This document shows, piece after piece, positions 1-10,900 of a stretch of 64,000 bases of DNA. The notes beneath the pieces were generated by a model that did not search any database, was not told the DNA's origin, and was given only the letters and a program-made list of their open reading frames with translations. How positions within the stretch are numbered: position 1 is the first letter of the stretch; each line of letters opens with the position of its first letter. The position numbers and the translations under genes were made by a program. The stretch lies in NCBI RefSeq assembly GCF_000019185.1, contig NC_010334.1, positions 3,224,001 to 3,288,000 of the forward strand, read 5' to 3'. The DNA is from Shewanella halifaxensis HAW-EB4. GTDB taxonomy: Bacteria > Pseudomonadota > Gammaproteobacteria > Enterobacterales > Shewanellaceae.

Positions 1-8
1 TAAGTAGT

Positions 9-1163
9 CTATGCCTGTGCTTTAGGAATGAATAACACGGCTAGCATAGATAAAAATGCGCAGCCTGCGGCAAAGATCCAAGTGGACATGGCGCCGGAGC
101 CATCACCCCAGATAATGCCACATAGCCAAGTCCCTATTGCCCCACCCACGCCAAAGCTTAAGCTCGCATATAACGCCTGCCCTTGGCTTCGGCGGCTAAT
201 ATCAAAATGCTTGTGTACAAACTGAATCGATGCCGCATGGGTTAAGCCAAAAGTAAAGGCATGTAATAGTTGGCTAATACTCAGGTATAAGATGTTCTCA
301 ACACCATAAGCGAGTAATAGCCAGCGAACGGCGGTTAAGCCGATGCTCACCACCAGCAAAAACTTCACCCCAAAGCGACCCAATAATTTAGGGGCGTACA
401 TAAACATGACGATTTCAGCCACCACACCCAGCGCGACAAAAATACCGGCAGCAGATTCAGAGTAGCCAGCCTGCTTTAAATACAGAACGAAGAAACCATA
501 AAATGGCCCAGCACTCATCTGTAGTAACATAGCTGACACTAAAAACCAGATTAAGGCTTTATCGAAGACCAGTGGCTTACGTATTTGAGTGTTATCGACA
601 ACGGCTCGATTAGACGGTAATGGCAGTGCGCTAATAAGCATACCGATAAATAGCGTCATGCCAATATAGGGTAAAATCTGTGGCCCCCAGTGCCCAATAG
701 CAAAACCGCCGCTGACAACCAGTACGATATAACCAACACTGCCCCAACTTCTAATCGCACCGTAGCGATTAGCGTCATCACCTAAGGTTTCAAGAGTGAT
801 AACCTCGAGCTGAGCTAGTATGGCGTTCCAGAAAAAGGTATATACCGCTAGGCTAATCGCTAAGTAAGCGAGGCCGCCGTCATAGAAAAAAGTGAGATAA
901 CTTAATGCTGCGGCGCCGGCACCAATCTTAATGAGTTCGGAGCGCATACCGGTTTTATCGGCAACGATGGCCCATAAGTTCGGTGCGATAATCCGCGTGC
1001 CCATTAAGATTGCAAGCAAGAAGCCTATTTCTTGGGCGTCAAAACCACGGCTATCAAAAAAAACGCCAAGATAAGGCACCATAATGCCAAGAATAGAAAA
1101 GAAAAAGAAATAACATGCACAGAGCCAGCGCAGTTGCTGCTCTGTGCTTTTGGGTTGAAACAT
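9..1163 (-). CDS. MFS transporter, HcaT-like (phenylpropionate/nucleoside permease-like family)
   Basis: A 384-residue inner-membrane transporter with about 12 hydrophobic segments. The N-terminus runs quickly into a membrane helix (YFFFFSILGIMVPYLGVFF), and there is a charged loop typical of the fold (VADKTGMRSE, about residues 68-77). Length and the short loops fit the MFS_1-like group that includes E. coli HcaT. The substrate cannot be read from the sequence. The start codon overlaps the stop of aroC by one base (TAATG on the minus strand), so it is probably co-transcribed and translationally coupled with aroC. I am confident of the fold and family but not of the transported compound. Confidence 0.85.
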   Translation of the reverse strand: MFQPKSTEQQLRWLCACYFFFFSILGIMVPYLGVFFDSRGFDAQEIGFLLAILMGTRIIAPNLWAIVADKTGMRSELIKIGAGAAALSYLTFFYDGGLAYLAISLAVYTFFWNAILAQLEVITLETLGDDANRYGAIRSWGSVGYIVLVVSGGFAIGHWGPQILPYIGMTLFIGMLISALPLPSNRAVVDNTQIRKPLVFDKALIWFLVSAMLLQMSAGPFYGFFVLYLKQAGYSESAAGIFVALGVVAEIVMFMYAPKLLGRFGVKFLLVVSIGLTAVRWLLLAYGVENILYLSISQLLHAFTFGLTHAASIQFVHKHFDISRRSQGQALYASLSFGVGGAIGTWLCGIIWGDGSGAMSTWIFAAGCAFLSMLAVLFIPKAQA

Positions 1164-2257
1164 TAACGCATTCCGATAATAGGTGTACTGCTATTCACAT
1201 CCATATTTTGCGCGCGGTGACGTAAAAGGTGATCCATCAATACGATTGCTAGCATGGCTTCTGCAATCGGTACAGCTCGAATACCGACACAAGGATCGTG
1301 ACGACCCTTTGTAACCACTTCAGCGGTTTCACCTTGGGCTGTCATGCTTTCGCCTGGCACGCTAATACTTGAAGTGGGTTTCATCGCGATATGGGCAACA
1401 ATCGGTTGGCCTGATGAAATTCCGCCTAAAATACCGCCAGCATGGTTTGACGCAAAGCCCTCTGGTGACATCAAGTCTCGGTGCTCTGAACCTTTTTGAT
1501 TAACCACCTCAAAGCCATCGCCAATCTCAACACCTTTCACGGCATTAATGCCCATAAGCGCATGAGCGATATCGGCATCGAGGCGATCAAAAACTGGCTC
1601 GCCAAGCCCTACAGGTACACCCGTTGCAACCACTGAAACTTTAGCACCAATCGAGTCGCCGCTCTTTATAAGCTCGCGCATATATTCGTCTAATGACGCT
1701 AACTTTGATGCATCAGGGAAGAAAAAGGCATTTTGCTCTATCTGTTCAAAATCGACAGTCTCGGCCGAGATAGGACCAAGCTGTGACAGATACGCATGGA
1801 TCTCAACGCCGTGAACTTGTTTCAAATACTTTTTAGCGACAGCACCAGCTGCCACTCGCATTGCCGTTTCACGAGCAGATGAACGTCCGCCGCCACGATA
1901 ATCGCGCTGGCCATATTTTTGCTGATAAGTGTAATCGGCATGTCCTGGACGGAACAAATCTTTGATATTTGAGTAATCTTTGCTGCGCTGATCGGTATTT
2001 TCAATTAACAAGCCAATTGAAGTACCTGTGGTTTCGCCCTCAAATACGCCTGAAAGAATACGCACTTCATCTGGCTCGCGACGAGCCGTGGTATAGCGTG
2101 ACGTACCTGGCCGGCGTCTATCTAAGTCGTGCTGCATATCCGCTTCGGTCAGCTCAACGCCTGGAGGGCAACCGTCGATAATGCAACCAATGGCTACACC
2201 GTGGCTTTCACCGAATGTTGTTACTACGAAATTTTGACCAATACTGTTTCCCGACAT
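1163..2257 (-). CDS. aroC: Chorismate synthase
   Basis: Catalyses the last step of the shikimate pathway, converting 5-enolpyruvylshikimate-3-phosphate to chorismate with reduced FMN, in the cytoplasm. The 364-residue length is normal. Family signatures are present: GNSIGQNFVVTTFGESHG at the N-terminus, the arginine-rich DLDRRRPGTSRYTTARRE (about 45-62), the RGGGRSSARETA stretch (about 121-132), and GISSGQPIVA with RHDPCVGIRAVPIAEAM near the C-terminus. It lies about 150 bases downstream of prmB on the same strand, with a terminator-like hairpin between them, and is coupled to the MFS gene that follows. No anomalies seen. Confidence 0.98.
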   Translation of the reverse strand: MSGNSIGQNFVVTTFGESHGVAIGCIIDGCPPGVELTEADMQHDLDRRRPGTSRYTTARREPDEVRILSGVFEGETTGTSIGLLIENTDQRSKDYSNIKDLFRPGHADYTYQQKYGQRDYRGGGRSSARETAMRVAAGAVAKKYLKQVHGVEIHAYLSQLGPISAETVDFEQIEQNAFFFPDASKLASLDEYMRELIKSGDSIGAKVSVVATGVPVGLGEPVFDRLDADIAHALMGINAVKGVEIGDGFEVVNQKGSEHRDLMSPEGFASNHAGGILGGISSGQPIVAHIAMKPTSSISVPGESMTAQGETAEVVTKGRHDPCVGIRAVPIAEAMLAIVLMDHLLRHRAQNMDVNSSTPIIGMR

Positions 2258-2377
2258 CCGCTTTATCGCCCTCTATCGCTTTATTCTCATTATTATTTAC
2301 CCGCGCTTTGTCGGTAAATACCTCATCTATACCCAATTAAATATCAATCACAATGTAGGAGTACTGATTGATAAAAC

Positions 2378-2397
2378 GCCGCAGGCAAGCCTGCGGC
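2378..2397 (-). terminator. Hairpin terminator downstream of prmB
   Basis: An 8-bp GC-rich perfect stem (GCCGCAGG/CCTGCGGC) with a 4-base loop lies just after the prmB stop. On the minus strand it is followed by a short T-rich stretch (GTTTTATC). It may terminate or attenuate between prmB and aroC. Confidence 0.6.
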
Positions 2398-2406
2398 TAG
2401 AATCTA

Positions 2407-3351
2407 TTATTCACTATCTTTGTAGATGGCGAAAAGTGATTCATTTTCAACTAGCTGGTCGCGAGTTAAGATAAACACGCCGTCGCCGCCATTTTCGAAG
2501 TTAACCCAAGTGAACGGCACATCTGGGAACTGCTCGCTCAAATGCACCATTGAGTTGCCGACTTCTACCACTAACAAACCATCTTCGGTGAGATAATCGG
2601 CGGCATTAGCAAGTATGCGCTTAGTGAGATCTAAGCCATCACGACCCGACGCTAAGCCAATCTCTGGTTCATGATGATATTCATCAGGCATGTCGCCGAT
2701 ATCTTCAGCATCGACATAAGGCGGGTTAGAAACGATTAAATCGTAATGCGGCCCTTTTGGAATTGCAGAGAATAGATCTGATTCCATAGGGAACACTCTA
2801 TCCATCACCTCAAGCGTCTCAATGTTGATCTGCGCAACTTCTAGTGCATCAACACTGATGTCTAAGGCATCAACTTCTGCATCTTCAAACTCATAGGCAC
2901 AGGCAATAGCAATACAACCGCTACCAGTACACAGATCGAGTACGCGGTTAACAGGCTTGTTGTATAACCAAGGGCTAAATCGATTTGCGATTAACTCAGC
3001 AATCGGTGAACGAGGAACAAGTACACGCTCATCCACATAAAACTCTAACCCTGCAAAATGTGCTTTATTGGTTAGATAGGGAACAGGCAAGCGCTCTCTT
3101 ACACGGCGAATGATAAGCTCAACAATTTTATGCTTTTCACTGCTGGTTAAATTAGAGTGAATAACTTGCTGACCAATTTCTTCCGGCAGATGCAACGCAT
3201 AAAATACTAACGCGATAGCTTCGTCCCACGCGTTATCGGTACCATGACCATAGTAAATGTTTGCATCATTAAAACGACTGACCCCCCAACGTAGCATATC
3301 GCCAATAGTGCGTAATTCTGTTACCGCTTCATCAACAAAAATCTTATCCAA
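2407..3351 (-). CDS. prmB: Ribosomal protein L3 N5-glutamine methyltransferase
   Basis: An S-adenosylmethionine-dependent methyltransferase that modifies a glutamine of ribosomal protein uL3. The 314-residue protein has the PrmB-type N-terminal domain (TIGDMLRWGVSRF, about 15-27), the SAM-binding motif LDLCTGSGCIAIACA (about 138-152) and the catalytic NPPY within SNPPYVDAEDIGDMP (about 209-223). The long N-terminal extension with YYGHGTDNAWDEA separates PrmB from PrmC. It is divergent from smrB, which starts about 80 bases away, a neighbourhood common in gammaproteobacteria. Confidence 0.96.
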   Translation of the reverse strand: MDKIFVDEAVTELRTIGDMLRWGVSRFNDANIYYGHGTDNAWDEAIALVFYALHLPEEIGQQVIHSNLTSSEKHKIVELIIRRVRERLPVPYLTNKAHFAGLEFYVDERVLVPRSPIAELIANRFSPWLYNKPVNRVLDLCTGSGCIAIACAYEFEDAEVDALDISVDALEVAQINIETLEVMDRVFPMESDLFSAIPKGPHYDLIVSNPPYVDAEDIGDMPDEYHHEPEIGLASGRDGLDLTKRILANAADYLTEDGLLVVEVGNSMVHLSEQFPDVPFTWVNFENGGDGVFILTRDQLVENESLFAIYKDSE

Positions 3352-3430
3352 AATTCACTCCAACTTTTTAATTCCGACTCATTGTAACTGAACTCTATTC
3401 ATATGGCATCGGATTCAATAAAATAGAAAG

Positions 3431-3961
3431 ATGAATAAAAGCAAAGATAACGATGATCTGGCTCTTTTTACTGAGCTGACAAAGGGAATAAAGCCTTTTC
3501 AGCAAAGTAAGCACCATTTCACTACGGCTCCTAAAGACCGAAAAATTGTTGAAGAGAAAGAACAGCAGCTGCATGCAGATAGTTATTTCTCCGACACCTA
3601 CCAACCTCTGTTGCCTGTTAACGGGCCGATGAAGTGGGCAAGAGATGATGTAGATAGGCATGAAGTCAAACGTCTAAGACGGGGGGACTACCTGCCCGAT
3701 CTTCTACTCGATGTGCACGGAATGCGCCAAACAGAGGCGAAACTTGAGCTTGCCGCATTGATCCAAGCTTGCATCAAACAACAGAGCCATTGCTGCTGCA
3801 TTATGCATGGCCATGGCACCGGCATTTTGAAGCAAAATATTCCAATGTGGCTAGCACAGCATCCCCATGTAAAAGCTTTTCATCAAGCGACTAAAGAATG
3901 GGGCGGCGATGCAGCGTTATTAATCCTGATCGATATTGGTGATCAGCCCTATCGCCGCTGA
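3431..3961 (+). CDS. smrB: Smr-domain ribosome rescue endonuclease SmrB
   Basis: SmrB proteins are endonucleases that cleave mRNA between collided ribosomes. The 176-residue protein has an N-terminal hydrophilic tail and a C-terminal Smr domain with LDVHGMRQTEAK (DxH, about 97-108) and the HGHGTGILK loop (about 131-139), both family signatures. It is transcribed divergently from prmB and ends at a strong bidirectional terminator shared with sixA. The final aspartate-containing IDIGDQPYRR is the usual C-terminus of the family. Confidence 0.94.
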   Translation: MNKSKDNDDLALFTELTKGIKPFQQSKHHFTTAPKDRKIVEEKEQQLHADSYFSDTYQPLLPVNGPMKWARDDVDRHEVKRLRRGDYLPDLLLDVHGMRQTEAKLELAALIQACIKQQSHCCCIMHGHGTGILKQNIPMWLAQHPHVKAFHQATKEWGGDAALLILIDIGDQPYRR

Positions 3962-3983
3962 TGTACAAATTAATAAACATGAG

Positions 3984-4035
3984 ACAATAAAAAGTGAGTC
4001 TTCTACATACACGAGAATGACTCACTTTTTATTGT
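3984..4035. terminator. Bidirectional rho-independent terminator, smrB/sixA
   Basis: A perfect 17-bp inverted repeat (3984-4000 with 4019-4035, 18-base loop) carrying an A-run on the left arm and a T-run on the right. It sits between the convergent genes smrB and sixA and can end transcripts from either side. Confidence 0.9.
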
Positions 4036-4056
4036 GCTCGACGGGTTCTGTTCGAA

Positions 4057-4527
4057 TTAGCTAATTGAGTGTGGCGCATGCTGCCAAACCAAGTGGTTTG
4101 TGCCATTTTGCCTATCAATCAAGGTGACTCCCGATGTGGCAAACAACGGCGGCTCGACGCCAGGAACCAGTTCACTGACCAAATAGCCTAATAGCGGCAT
4201 ATGTGCGACGACTAATACATTGTTAGCAGCGTATTGCTCCGCATAGGCGAGCACAAGATGAGCAACCTGCTCAGGATCTCCCGAAGGTACTAATTCATCT
4301 AAAGTGATCCATTTATGAGGCTCTGGAAAGTGCTTTCTGACTTCTTGCCAGCTTTGCTGCGCTCTTAAATACGGGCTAACCAATACCAAATCGAACTCTT
4401 TGATAGTAAGCCCTAACCAATTACTCATCAGCCCAGTGTGATGACGCCCCATGTCCGTGAGTGTGCGTTCCCTATCAGAATGAGCATTATAGCCCGCTTC
4501 TCCGTGACGCATTAAAAATAGCTGCAT
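4057..4527 (-). CDS. sixA: Phosphohistidine phosphatase SixA
   Basis: A 156-residue histidine phosphatase of the phosphoglycerate mutase-like superfamily. The catalytic RHG is at residues 7-9 (LFLMRHGEAGYNAHSDRERT). A second conserved histidine lies in VVAHMPLLGYLVSEL (about 106-120). SixA removes phosphate from histidine phosphotransfer domains or PTS proteins. The start ATG gives the canonical MQLFLMRHGEA N-terminus. It is convergent with smrB. Confidence 0.93.
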   Translation of the reverse strand: MQLFLMRHGEAGYNAHSDRERTLTDMGRHHTGLMSNWLGLTIKEFDLVLVSPYLRAQQSWQEVRKHFPEPHKWITLDELVPSGDPEQVAHLVLAYAEQYAANNVLVVAHMPLLGYLVSELVPGVEPPLFATSGVTLIDRQNGTNHLVWQHAPHSIS

Positions 4528-4883
4528 ACTGCTTGGCTACTCCCAATTCTTTATTCTTATTTTAGTAATTGTAGTCCGAATCTATGCGCCAACATACCGT
4601 TATTTAGTTATTAATTAGTCGAATAGATATCTAGCAACTAAAATGTTTTCTAAAGCACGGTGGCTCGAACTTCGATTGGCTGACATTTTTTAGTCAAACA
4701 TCACTTTATTTTAGAGTTTACAGCAGTTGTGTTTGAAGATATTCCAAAATGATGGCAAGTTAACTTGCTAAGTTAAATTAACTAGTTTTTACTCAAACAG
4801 TTACGTTTATAGCTTATGCCTAAAATTACCCATATGAGGGGCCAAGTTGTGGACTTGCCTCCTCTAGATACTGGAGCCATGCC
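4528..4883. other. Intergenic region, sixA/M16 peptidase promoters
   Basis: 356 AT-rich bases between divergent genes, presumably holding both promoters. Short TTAACT/AGTTAA inverted motifs occur around 4756-4785. I see no RNA gene, mobile element or convincing operator. Confidence 0.5.
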
Positions 4884-7673
4884 TTGCCCAAAGCGAAACA
4901 GATAAAAACCAGTCCAAATGACCACAGACACTATCGCCATTTTATGCTTGAAAATGGGTTATCTGTACTACTGGTTGAAGATCAAAAAGCCAGCCAATCT
5001 GCTGCCTCTATGGCTGTGGGGGTAGGCCATTTTGACGATCCGATTGCACGGCCTGGTATGGCGCATTTTCTTGAGCACATGCTATTTTTAGGCACCGAAA
5101 AATACCCTAACTCGGGAGAATACTCCGCATTTATTAACCAACATGGCGGAACAAATAACGCTTGGACGGGTACCGAACACACCAACTTTTTTTACAGCAT
5201 TAACGCTGACCAGTTTGAAGATTCACTCGATAGATTTAGCCAGTTTTTTATCGCACCGCTGTTTAATATTGATTTAGTTGACCGTGAACGTCATGCCATT
5301 GAATCCGAATTTAGCATGAAGATAAAAGATGATATTCGCCGTGTCTATCAAGTCCAAAAAGAAACGGTTAACCCAGAGCACCCTTTTTCAAAGTTCTCAG
5401 TTGGAAACTTAAAAACATTAGCTGGAGAAGAGAGTGAATTAAGACAGGAACTTCTCGACTTCTATCAAGTTAAATACTGTGCCAGCGTTATGACCTTGTG
5501 TTTAGTTGCGCCAAAATCATTGGATGATCTCGAGTCACTTGCTAAACAATACTTTAATGATATTAGTGATCACTCCCCAACTGATGGCTATCCAGATGTG
5601 TCAATTTATTTACCCGAGCAGCTGCAAACTCAAATTAACATCTTGCCACTAAAGGAACAAAAACGCGTAGCAATTACCTTTGCCCTTCCCGCTATTGAAC
5701 CGTTTTACCAACATAAACCTTTGACCTTTATCAGCCATTTGTTAGGTTACGAAGGCAAAGGAAGCCTGCTGTCGTACTTAAAAGAACTCGGGCTTGCCAA
5801 CAATCTCTCAGCAGGTGGGGGCGTTAACGGTTACAACTTTAAAGACTTCAATATAAGCATTCAGCTTACAGACCGTGGTCTTGCTGATTTAAATACCGTT
5901 ATTGAGTCAACATTTGAATATATCGAGTTAATTCGCACAGAGGGTTTACAGGCATGGCGATACGATGAAAGGGCCGCCTTATTAAAAGTCGCATTTCGAT
6001 ATCAGGAGCAAGTTAACGCTCTCGACTTAGCCAGTCACCTCAGTATCAATATGCATCATTATGATGTTGAGGATACGGTTTACGGTGACTATCGTATGGA
6101 CGGCCTAAGAGTTGAGGAAACCGAACAGCTGTTGGCACTCATGGTCCCATCTAACATGCGGATCCAGTTAATTGCTGCTGAGCTAGATACCAATAAGAAT
6201 GCGGCTTGGTATCATTCCCCTTATCAGATGAAAGCAATTGCGAGCGAAGATATTACCCGCTGGTCAAAGCCTGTGATCCGTGACGAGCTTCATTTACCTC
6301 CTAAAAATCCTTTTATCAGTGAAGAGTGCATTGCTAGACCCGATAAGAGCCAAGCGAAGGTTCCCATTGTTGTTGCGCAAAAAACAGGCTATCGCATATG
6401 GCATCGTAAGGACGATGAATTCAACGTACCTAAGGGGCATCTGTATCTGTCACTTGACTCGGCTCAAGCCGCAGCATCCCCAAGGCATGCTGCGTTAACC
6501 CGTCTTTACGTTGAAATGCTACTCGACTATTTGACCGAATATACCTATCAAGCCGAAGTTGCGGGCCTCAGTTATAATATTTACCCCCATCAAGGTGGCA
6601 TTACACTTCATCTAACTGGCTTTACAGGAAAGCAGGAAACATTGCTTGAGCTGGTTATCGCTAAAGCCAGAGAGCGTAACTTCACCCAAAACCGCTTCGA
6701 TCTGATTAAGCGCCAGATTTTGCGTGCTTGGTATAATCATTCTCAAGCAAAGCCAATTTCACAGCTGTTTACTAGCTTGACTGTTACGCTTCAAAAACGC
6801 AGCTTTGAACCTTCCAGAATGGCTGAATTACTCGAAGAAATCACTCTCGATGATCTGCATGCTCATGTAAAAAGCTTCTACGAAAAAATTCACTTAGAGG
6901 GGCTCGTTTATGGCGATTGGCTTGAAAGTGAAGCTAAGGTGTTAGGCACACGGTTAGAAAGAATATTATCGCTGGTGACCAGCCCGAGTAATGAGTCATC
7001 TCGTGAGCTTATCGATCTTTCAAATAAGGGCACCTTGTTGCGTGAGATCCCCGCCTCTCACCCTGACAGTAGCATTATTGTTTATTACCAGTCCGACGTT
7101 ACAACGCCAGAAACCATGGCCTTGTTTAGCTTGCTAAATCACACCATGTCTTCGACTTTCTTTCACGAACTCCGTACTCAGCGACAACTAGGTTACATGG
7201 TTGGTACAGGCTACCTCCCGTTGAACCGTTATCCAGGAATTATTTTCTATATTCAATCTCCCACTTCGGGCCCTAAGTTATTACTAGAAGCAATTGATGA
7301 GTTTATTGCTGACTTTGCTTATGCCGTTTTGCAAATGACCAACGAGCAATGGGAATCAACAAAACACGGGCTCATCAATCAAGTACTGGTAAAAGACTCG
7401 AGTCTAAAGGTTCGTAGCCAACGCTATTGGTCAAGTATTGGCAATAAAGATTACAAATTTAATCAAAGAGAATGTGTCGCGGAACAAATTAAGTCGCTGA
7501 CTCGAGCAGACCTTATTAAGTTCATCATGCGAAAAATGCGCACTAAATACTGTGATCGCTTAGTCTTGTTCAGCACTGGAGACTCACATTTAGAACAAGC
7601 ACCTTTAGAATCAGACAAGATGATCACAGATCTGCGCGCATTCAAACAAGGAGCAGAGCAGTTTGATTACTAA
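4884..7673 (+). CDS. M16 family zinc peptidase (insulinase/pitrilysin-like)
   Basis: A 929-residue member of the insulysin/protease III group, which degrades peptides and small proteins. The inverted zinc motif HFLEH is at residues 61-65 (HxxEH), and the third ligand is probably E142 in RERHAIESEF. Four M16-like domains fit the length. A C-terminal half with FFHELRTQRQLGYMVGTGY (around 753-771) is typical of insulysins. The start is taken as TTG at 4884, seven bases after a TGGAG ribosome-binding site. The nearby ATG at 4879 is out of frame. The N-terminus has no Sec signal (KAKQIKTSPNDHRHYRHF), unlike periplasmic E. coli PtrA, so a cytoplasmic location is possible. Confidence 0.93.
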   Translation: MPKAKQIKTSPNDHRHYRHFMLENGLSVLLVEDQKASQSAASMAVGVGHFDDPIARPGMAHFLEHMLFLGTEKYPNSGEYSAFINQHGGTNNAWTGTEHTNFFYSINADQFEDSLDRFSQFFIAPLFNIDLVDRERHAIESEFSMKIKDDIRRVYQVQKETVNPEHPFSKFSVGNLKTLAGEESELRQELLDFYQVKYCASVMTLCLVAPKSLDDLESLAKQYFNDISDHSPTDGYPDVSIYLPEQLQTQINILPLKEQKRVAITFALPAIEPFYQHKPLTFISHLLGYEGKGSLLSYLKELGLANNLSAGGGVNGYNFKDFNISIQLTDRGLADLNTVIESTFEYIELIRTEGLQAWRYDERAALLKVAFRYQEQVNALDLASHLSINMHHYDVEDTVYGDYRMDGLRVEETEQLLALMVPSNMRIQLIAAELDTNKNAAWYHSPYQMKAIASEDITRWSKPVIRDELHLPPKNPFISEECIARPDKSQAKVPIVVAQKTGYRIWHRKDDEFNVPKGHLYLSLDSAQAAASPRHAALTRLYVEMLLDYLTEYTYQAEVAGLSYNIYPHQGGITLHLTGFTGKQETLLELVIAKARERNFTQNRFDLIKRQILRAWYNHSQAKPISQLFTSLTVTLQKRSFEPSRMAELLEEITLDDLHAHVKSFYEKIHLEGLVYGDWLESEAKVLGTRLERILSLVTSPSNESSRELIDLSNKGTLLREIPASHPDSSIIVYYQSDVTTPETMALFSLLNHTMSSTFFHELRTQRQLGYMVGTGYLPLNRYPGIIFYIQSPTSGPKLLLEAIDEFIADFAYAVLQMTNEQWESTKHGLINQVLVKDSSLKVRSQRYWSSIGNKDYKFNQRECVAEQIKSLTRADLIKFIMRKMRTKYCDRLVLFSTGDSHLEQAPLESDKMITDLRAFKQGAEQFDY

Positions 7674-7978
7674 CTGGCTGGCTGACAGAAGAATGTAAAA
7701 ATATCGATTATAGGCAATATCTGTTAGCAAAAGCGGTTTTATCTACAAATAGAATTAAAATACGCGCTAGCAGATGGTTAACCCAAACTATCGAGGAACA
7801 ACAAAATAAAAATCTAGAAACAGAAGATTGTAAAGATTAAGTGACGCAAATAAATAGAGGATAATACTCATTAGCCGCTACAATTAGCATTAGAGCTTTT
7901 GACAATGTCATCACTTTCTGAAAAAGTGGGAATAACAACTAGTTGCTTATCTTTATTGGTTAATAATTAAACAAAAAT
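7674..7978. other. Intergenic region before the GGDEF/EAL sensor gene
   Basis: 305 AT-rich bases without a supported gene or a clear terminator for the upstream peptidase gene. A short hairpin (CACTTT/AAAGTG, 7911-7927) lies about 50 bases before the next start. Confidence 0.4.
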
Positions 7979-10900
7979 ATGCCTAGAATTCTTTTAAAAA
8001 TTGTGATGTCTCTATTCTTTTCCATTTTCATGGCAAACTCTGCTTTTTCTTTAACGCTAAACTCCACATCTTTAGGCGTTTCAGATGGATTATCACAGAG
8101 CAACGTCACATCAATTGTTGAAGATGCCGATGGCTATATCTGGATTGGCACCGTCAACGGACTGAACCGATATGACGGTAAAGAGTTCCGTCACTACTTC
8201 CCCTCACCAGAGAATGACTTGCCCAGCGCATTTATTCGTAGCCTATTTATCAGCGATAGCGGTGTTATGTACATAGGCACAGATAAAGGCCTCGCTGTTT
8301 ATGATCGAGATAAAGATCGAATTAACTCCGCTTCAACTTATGGTTTAAAGCTTGATGAGCCTATCTGGTCAATATTCAAAAACAAAAACAAACTTTATTT
8401 AGGGACAGAAAACTCAGTTTATAAAGTCAATGAAAAGCACAGTAAAATATTAAATTTAAATATAGAAAAAACTTACACTGGAAATTACTCAGGAATAAAA
8501 GAAATTGCATTTACATCTGAGAATATTTTCGTCAAAAACTATTCTGGAACAGTAGCTAATATAACAAACCCAAAAGGTGCAGTAGTACTTAACAACGTGA
8601 ACACAATGCTTGAAAATAAAGGCGGATTACTCCTTTTCACAAACTCAGGTGTTTACCAATACAAAAATGAATTTCCGATAAAAATAGACAACACAGCTTA
8701 TTCGAGTGTCACGGCTTCAGAAAATGGATACCTAGCATTATCTGGGAACAATATTTACAGCGCTAACAACATGAATAAAACCAAGCTAGTTGGCGTACTT
8801 AATAATCCGATTCAAAATATAGAGTATGCAAAGATCACAAGAGGAAAAAACAAAACATTTATTTCAAACCAAGACAACGGTTTTTTGATTATTGACGACA
8901 AGAGAAACCTCGTTAAAACAAAAAAAGTTGTAGGTGGGAACGTATGGTCTATCTCACAATCTAATGCATCAGATATTTTAGTCACGACAGACGCTCCAAA
9001 TATAATACTTTATGATTCAAACCTATCTTTAAAGCGAGAGTACGACTCGAATATCAAAGGGCCAAAATCTGCATCCATCTTAAATGGCAATATATACGTA
9101 GCTAGCAATAATGGGTTTGAGGCCATTGATATAACTTCAGGTGAAATAACAAAAATAATTAATGAGAGACTCTTCATAACCAAGCTTCACAGCGATAACA
9201 AAAGTATTATTATTGGCTCTAGCACAGGGGAAATAATTTTTTACAATACCGAGACAAAAAAAATATCGAGGTACATCGTTGATAATAAAAACCCAATCTT
9301 TGATATAAAGGAGTATAAAGGGGGAATATTTATAGCAACGCAAGGAGGGCTATTCAAGCTTAACGGTAATAATGTAAAAACTTTATATGAAGAGCAGCTA
9401 GTCGCAAGTATTGACATTGTTGATGACAAACTATATTTTGGCACAGGCAAGGGGATCAACCTTTACAACTTAAGTTCAGAAAACATAGACACACTATATT
9501 CAAATAACAAACCCGTATTTTCAATTTCACACAGTAACAAACATATAATTGCCTCATCACTTAATGAACTAATTGTAATTAACAGGCACAATGGGAAAGC
9601 ATCCATTGTGAATGATGAGTTTGGAATTCAAAATGAATATAACACACATGCTATTTTAAAAAACAAAAACAACATTTTTATTGGTGGAATATCTGGATTA
9701 AGCCTTATTTCAACAGAAAAGCTAACCAGTTACTTAGCAACGAATGAGGCGCCAAAAACCATTCTTGAAGAACTGTTAATTTTTAACATCCGTGAAGATA
9801 CAGATGGTAAAGTATTAAACAATCAATTATCTAGAACCAATGCTATAAAGCTTAAATACTCAGACTATCCATTTACAATATCCTTCAGTAGCCCAAGTAG
9901 TTCTTTCAGAGACATTAATTATGCATATCAAATGCAGGGGTTGTCTGAAACCTATATTCACTCAAAGGGAACAAATTCTGCTACCTATACCAATTTATCG
10001 CCCGGCGATTATCAGTTTTCGATTTACGCCATCGATCCTGTTACCGGTAAACATGGTCCCGTACGAAATCTAGATATTGAGATCACGCCACCTTGGTGGC
10101 TATCTAGCATAGCAAAGCTAATTTACTTTCTATGCTCATTATTTATTTCCATATTAGTCATTAAGACGATATTGCGTCGAAGAGAGATTCAACAGCAGAT
10201 AGCCAAGAGCGAAGAACGACTTAAGCTTTCTTTATGGGGTAGTGGTGATGAGATGTGGGACTGGGACATTGAAACCGGTCAGATCTACCGCTCAAATATT
10301 TGGGGTTCATTAGAATTTCCTCAAGATGGACAACGCTCTGGTAGTCAGGGAGAAGAGAGCAACATCCATCCAATGGATCAAGAGCGCGTTCGCGAGGCAT
10401 TGAATAAACACTTTTATGGCGAAACCGATCACTTTGAAGCCGCCTATCGCGTCAAAGGTAAGAATAATGAATGGGTCTGGATTTTAGATAGAGCGAAAAT
10501 TGTAGAACGAGATGAAAATGACAATGCCGTTCGCATGACTGGCACCATCAAAAACATCAGTAATTTTAAACAAGCCGAGGAGCAGTTAAGACTGTTTGAA
10601 CGTGCTATACAAAATATTTCTGAAGGCATGTTTATTCTCGATAACAATTTTAAGTTTGTTGAAGTTAATGAGGCCTGCTGCGATCTCGTTATGCTGAGTA
10701 AAAAGGAATTTATTGGTCGTTTATTCAACTTTGACCTTTACCCTGATAGTTATTCAGAGCAGATCCGAGCCATCCTAAAACAGCAAGGTCGCTGGAATAA
10801 TGAAGTCGAATCGACACGGGGTAATGGAGCCAGTTTCTTGATGGAGCTTTCTATCGATGCCATTTACGACGAACAGGGTGAACTTTCACATTATGTCGGG

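Noticed and set aside
28..225. 65-residue frame opposite the MFS transporter
   Set aside because: Antisense shadow of a clear transporter gene without its own signals.
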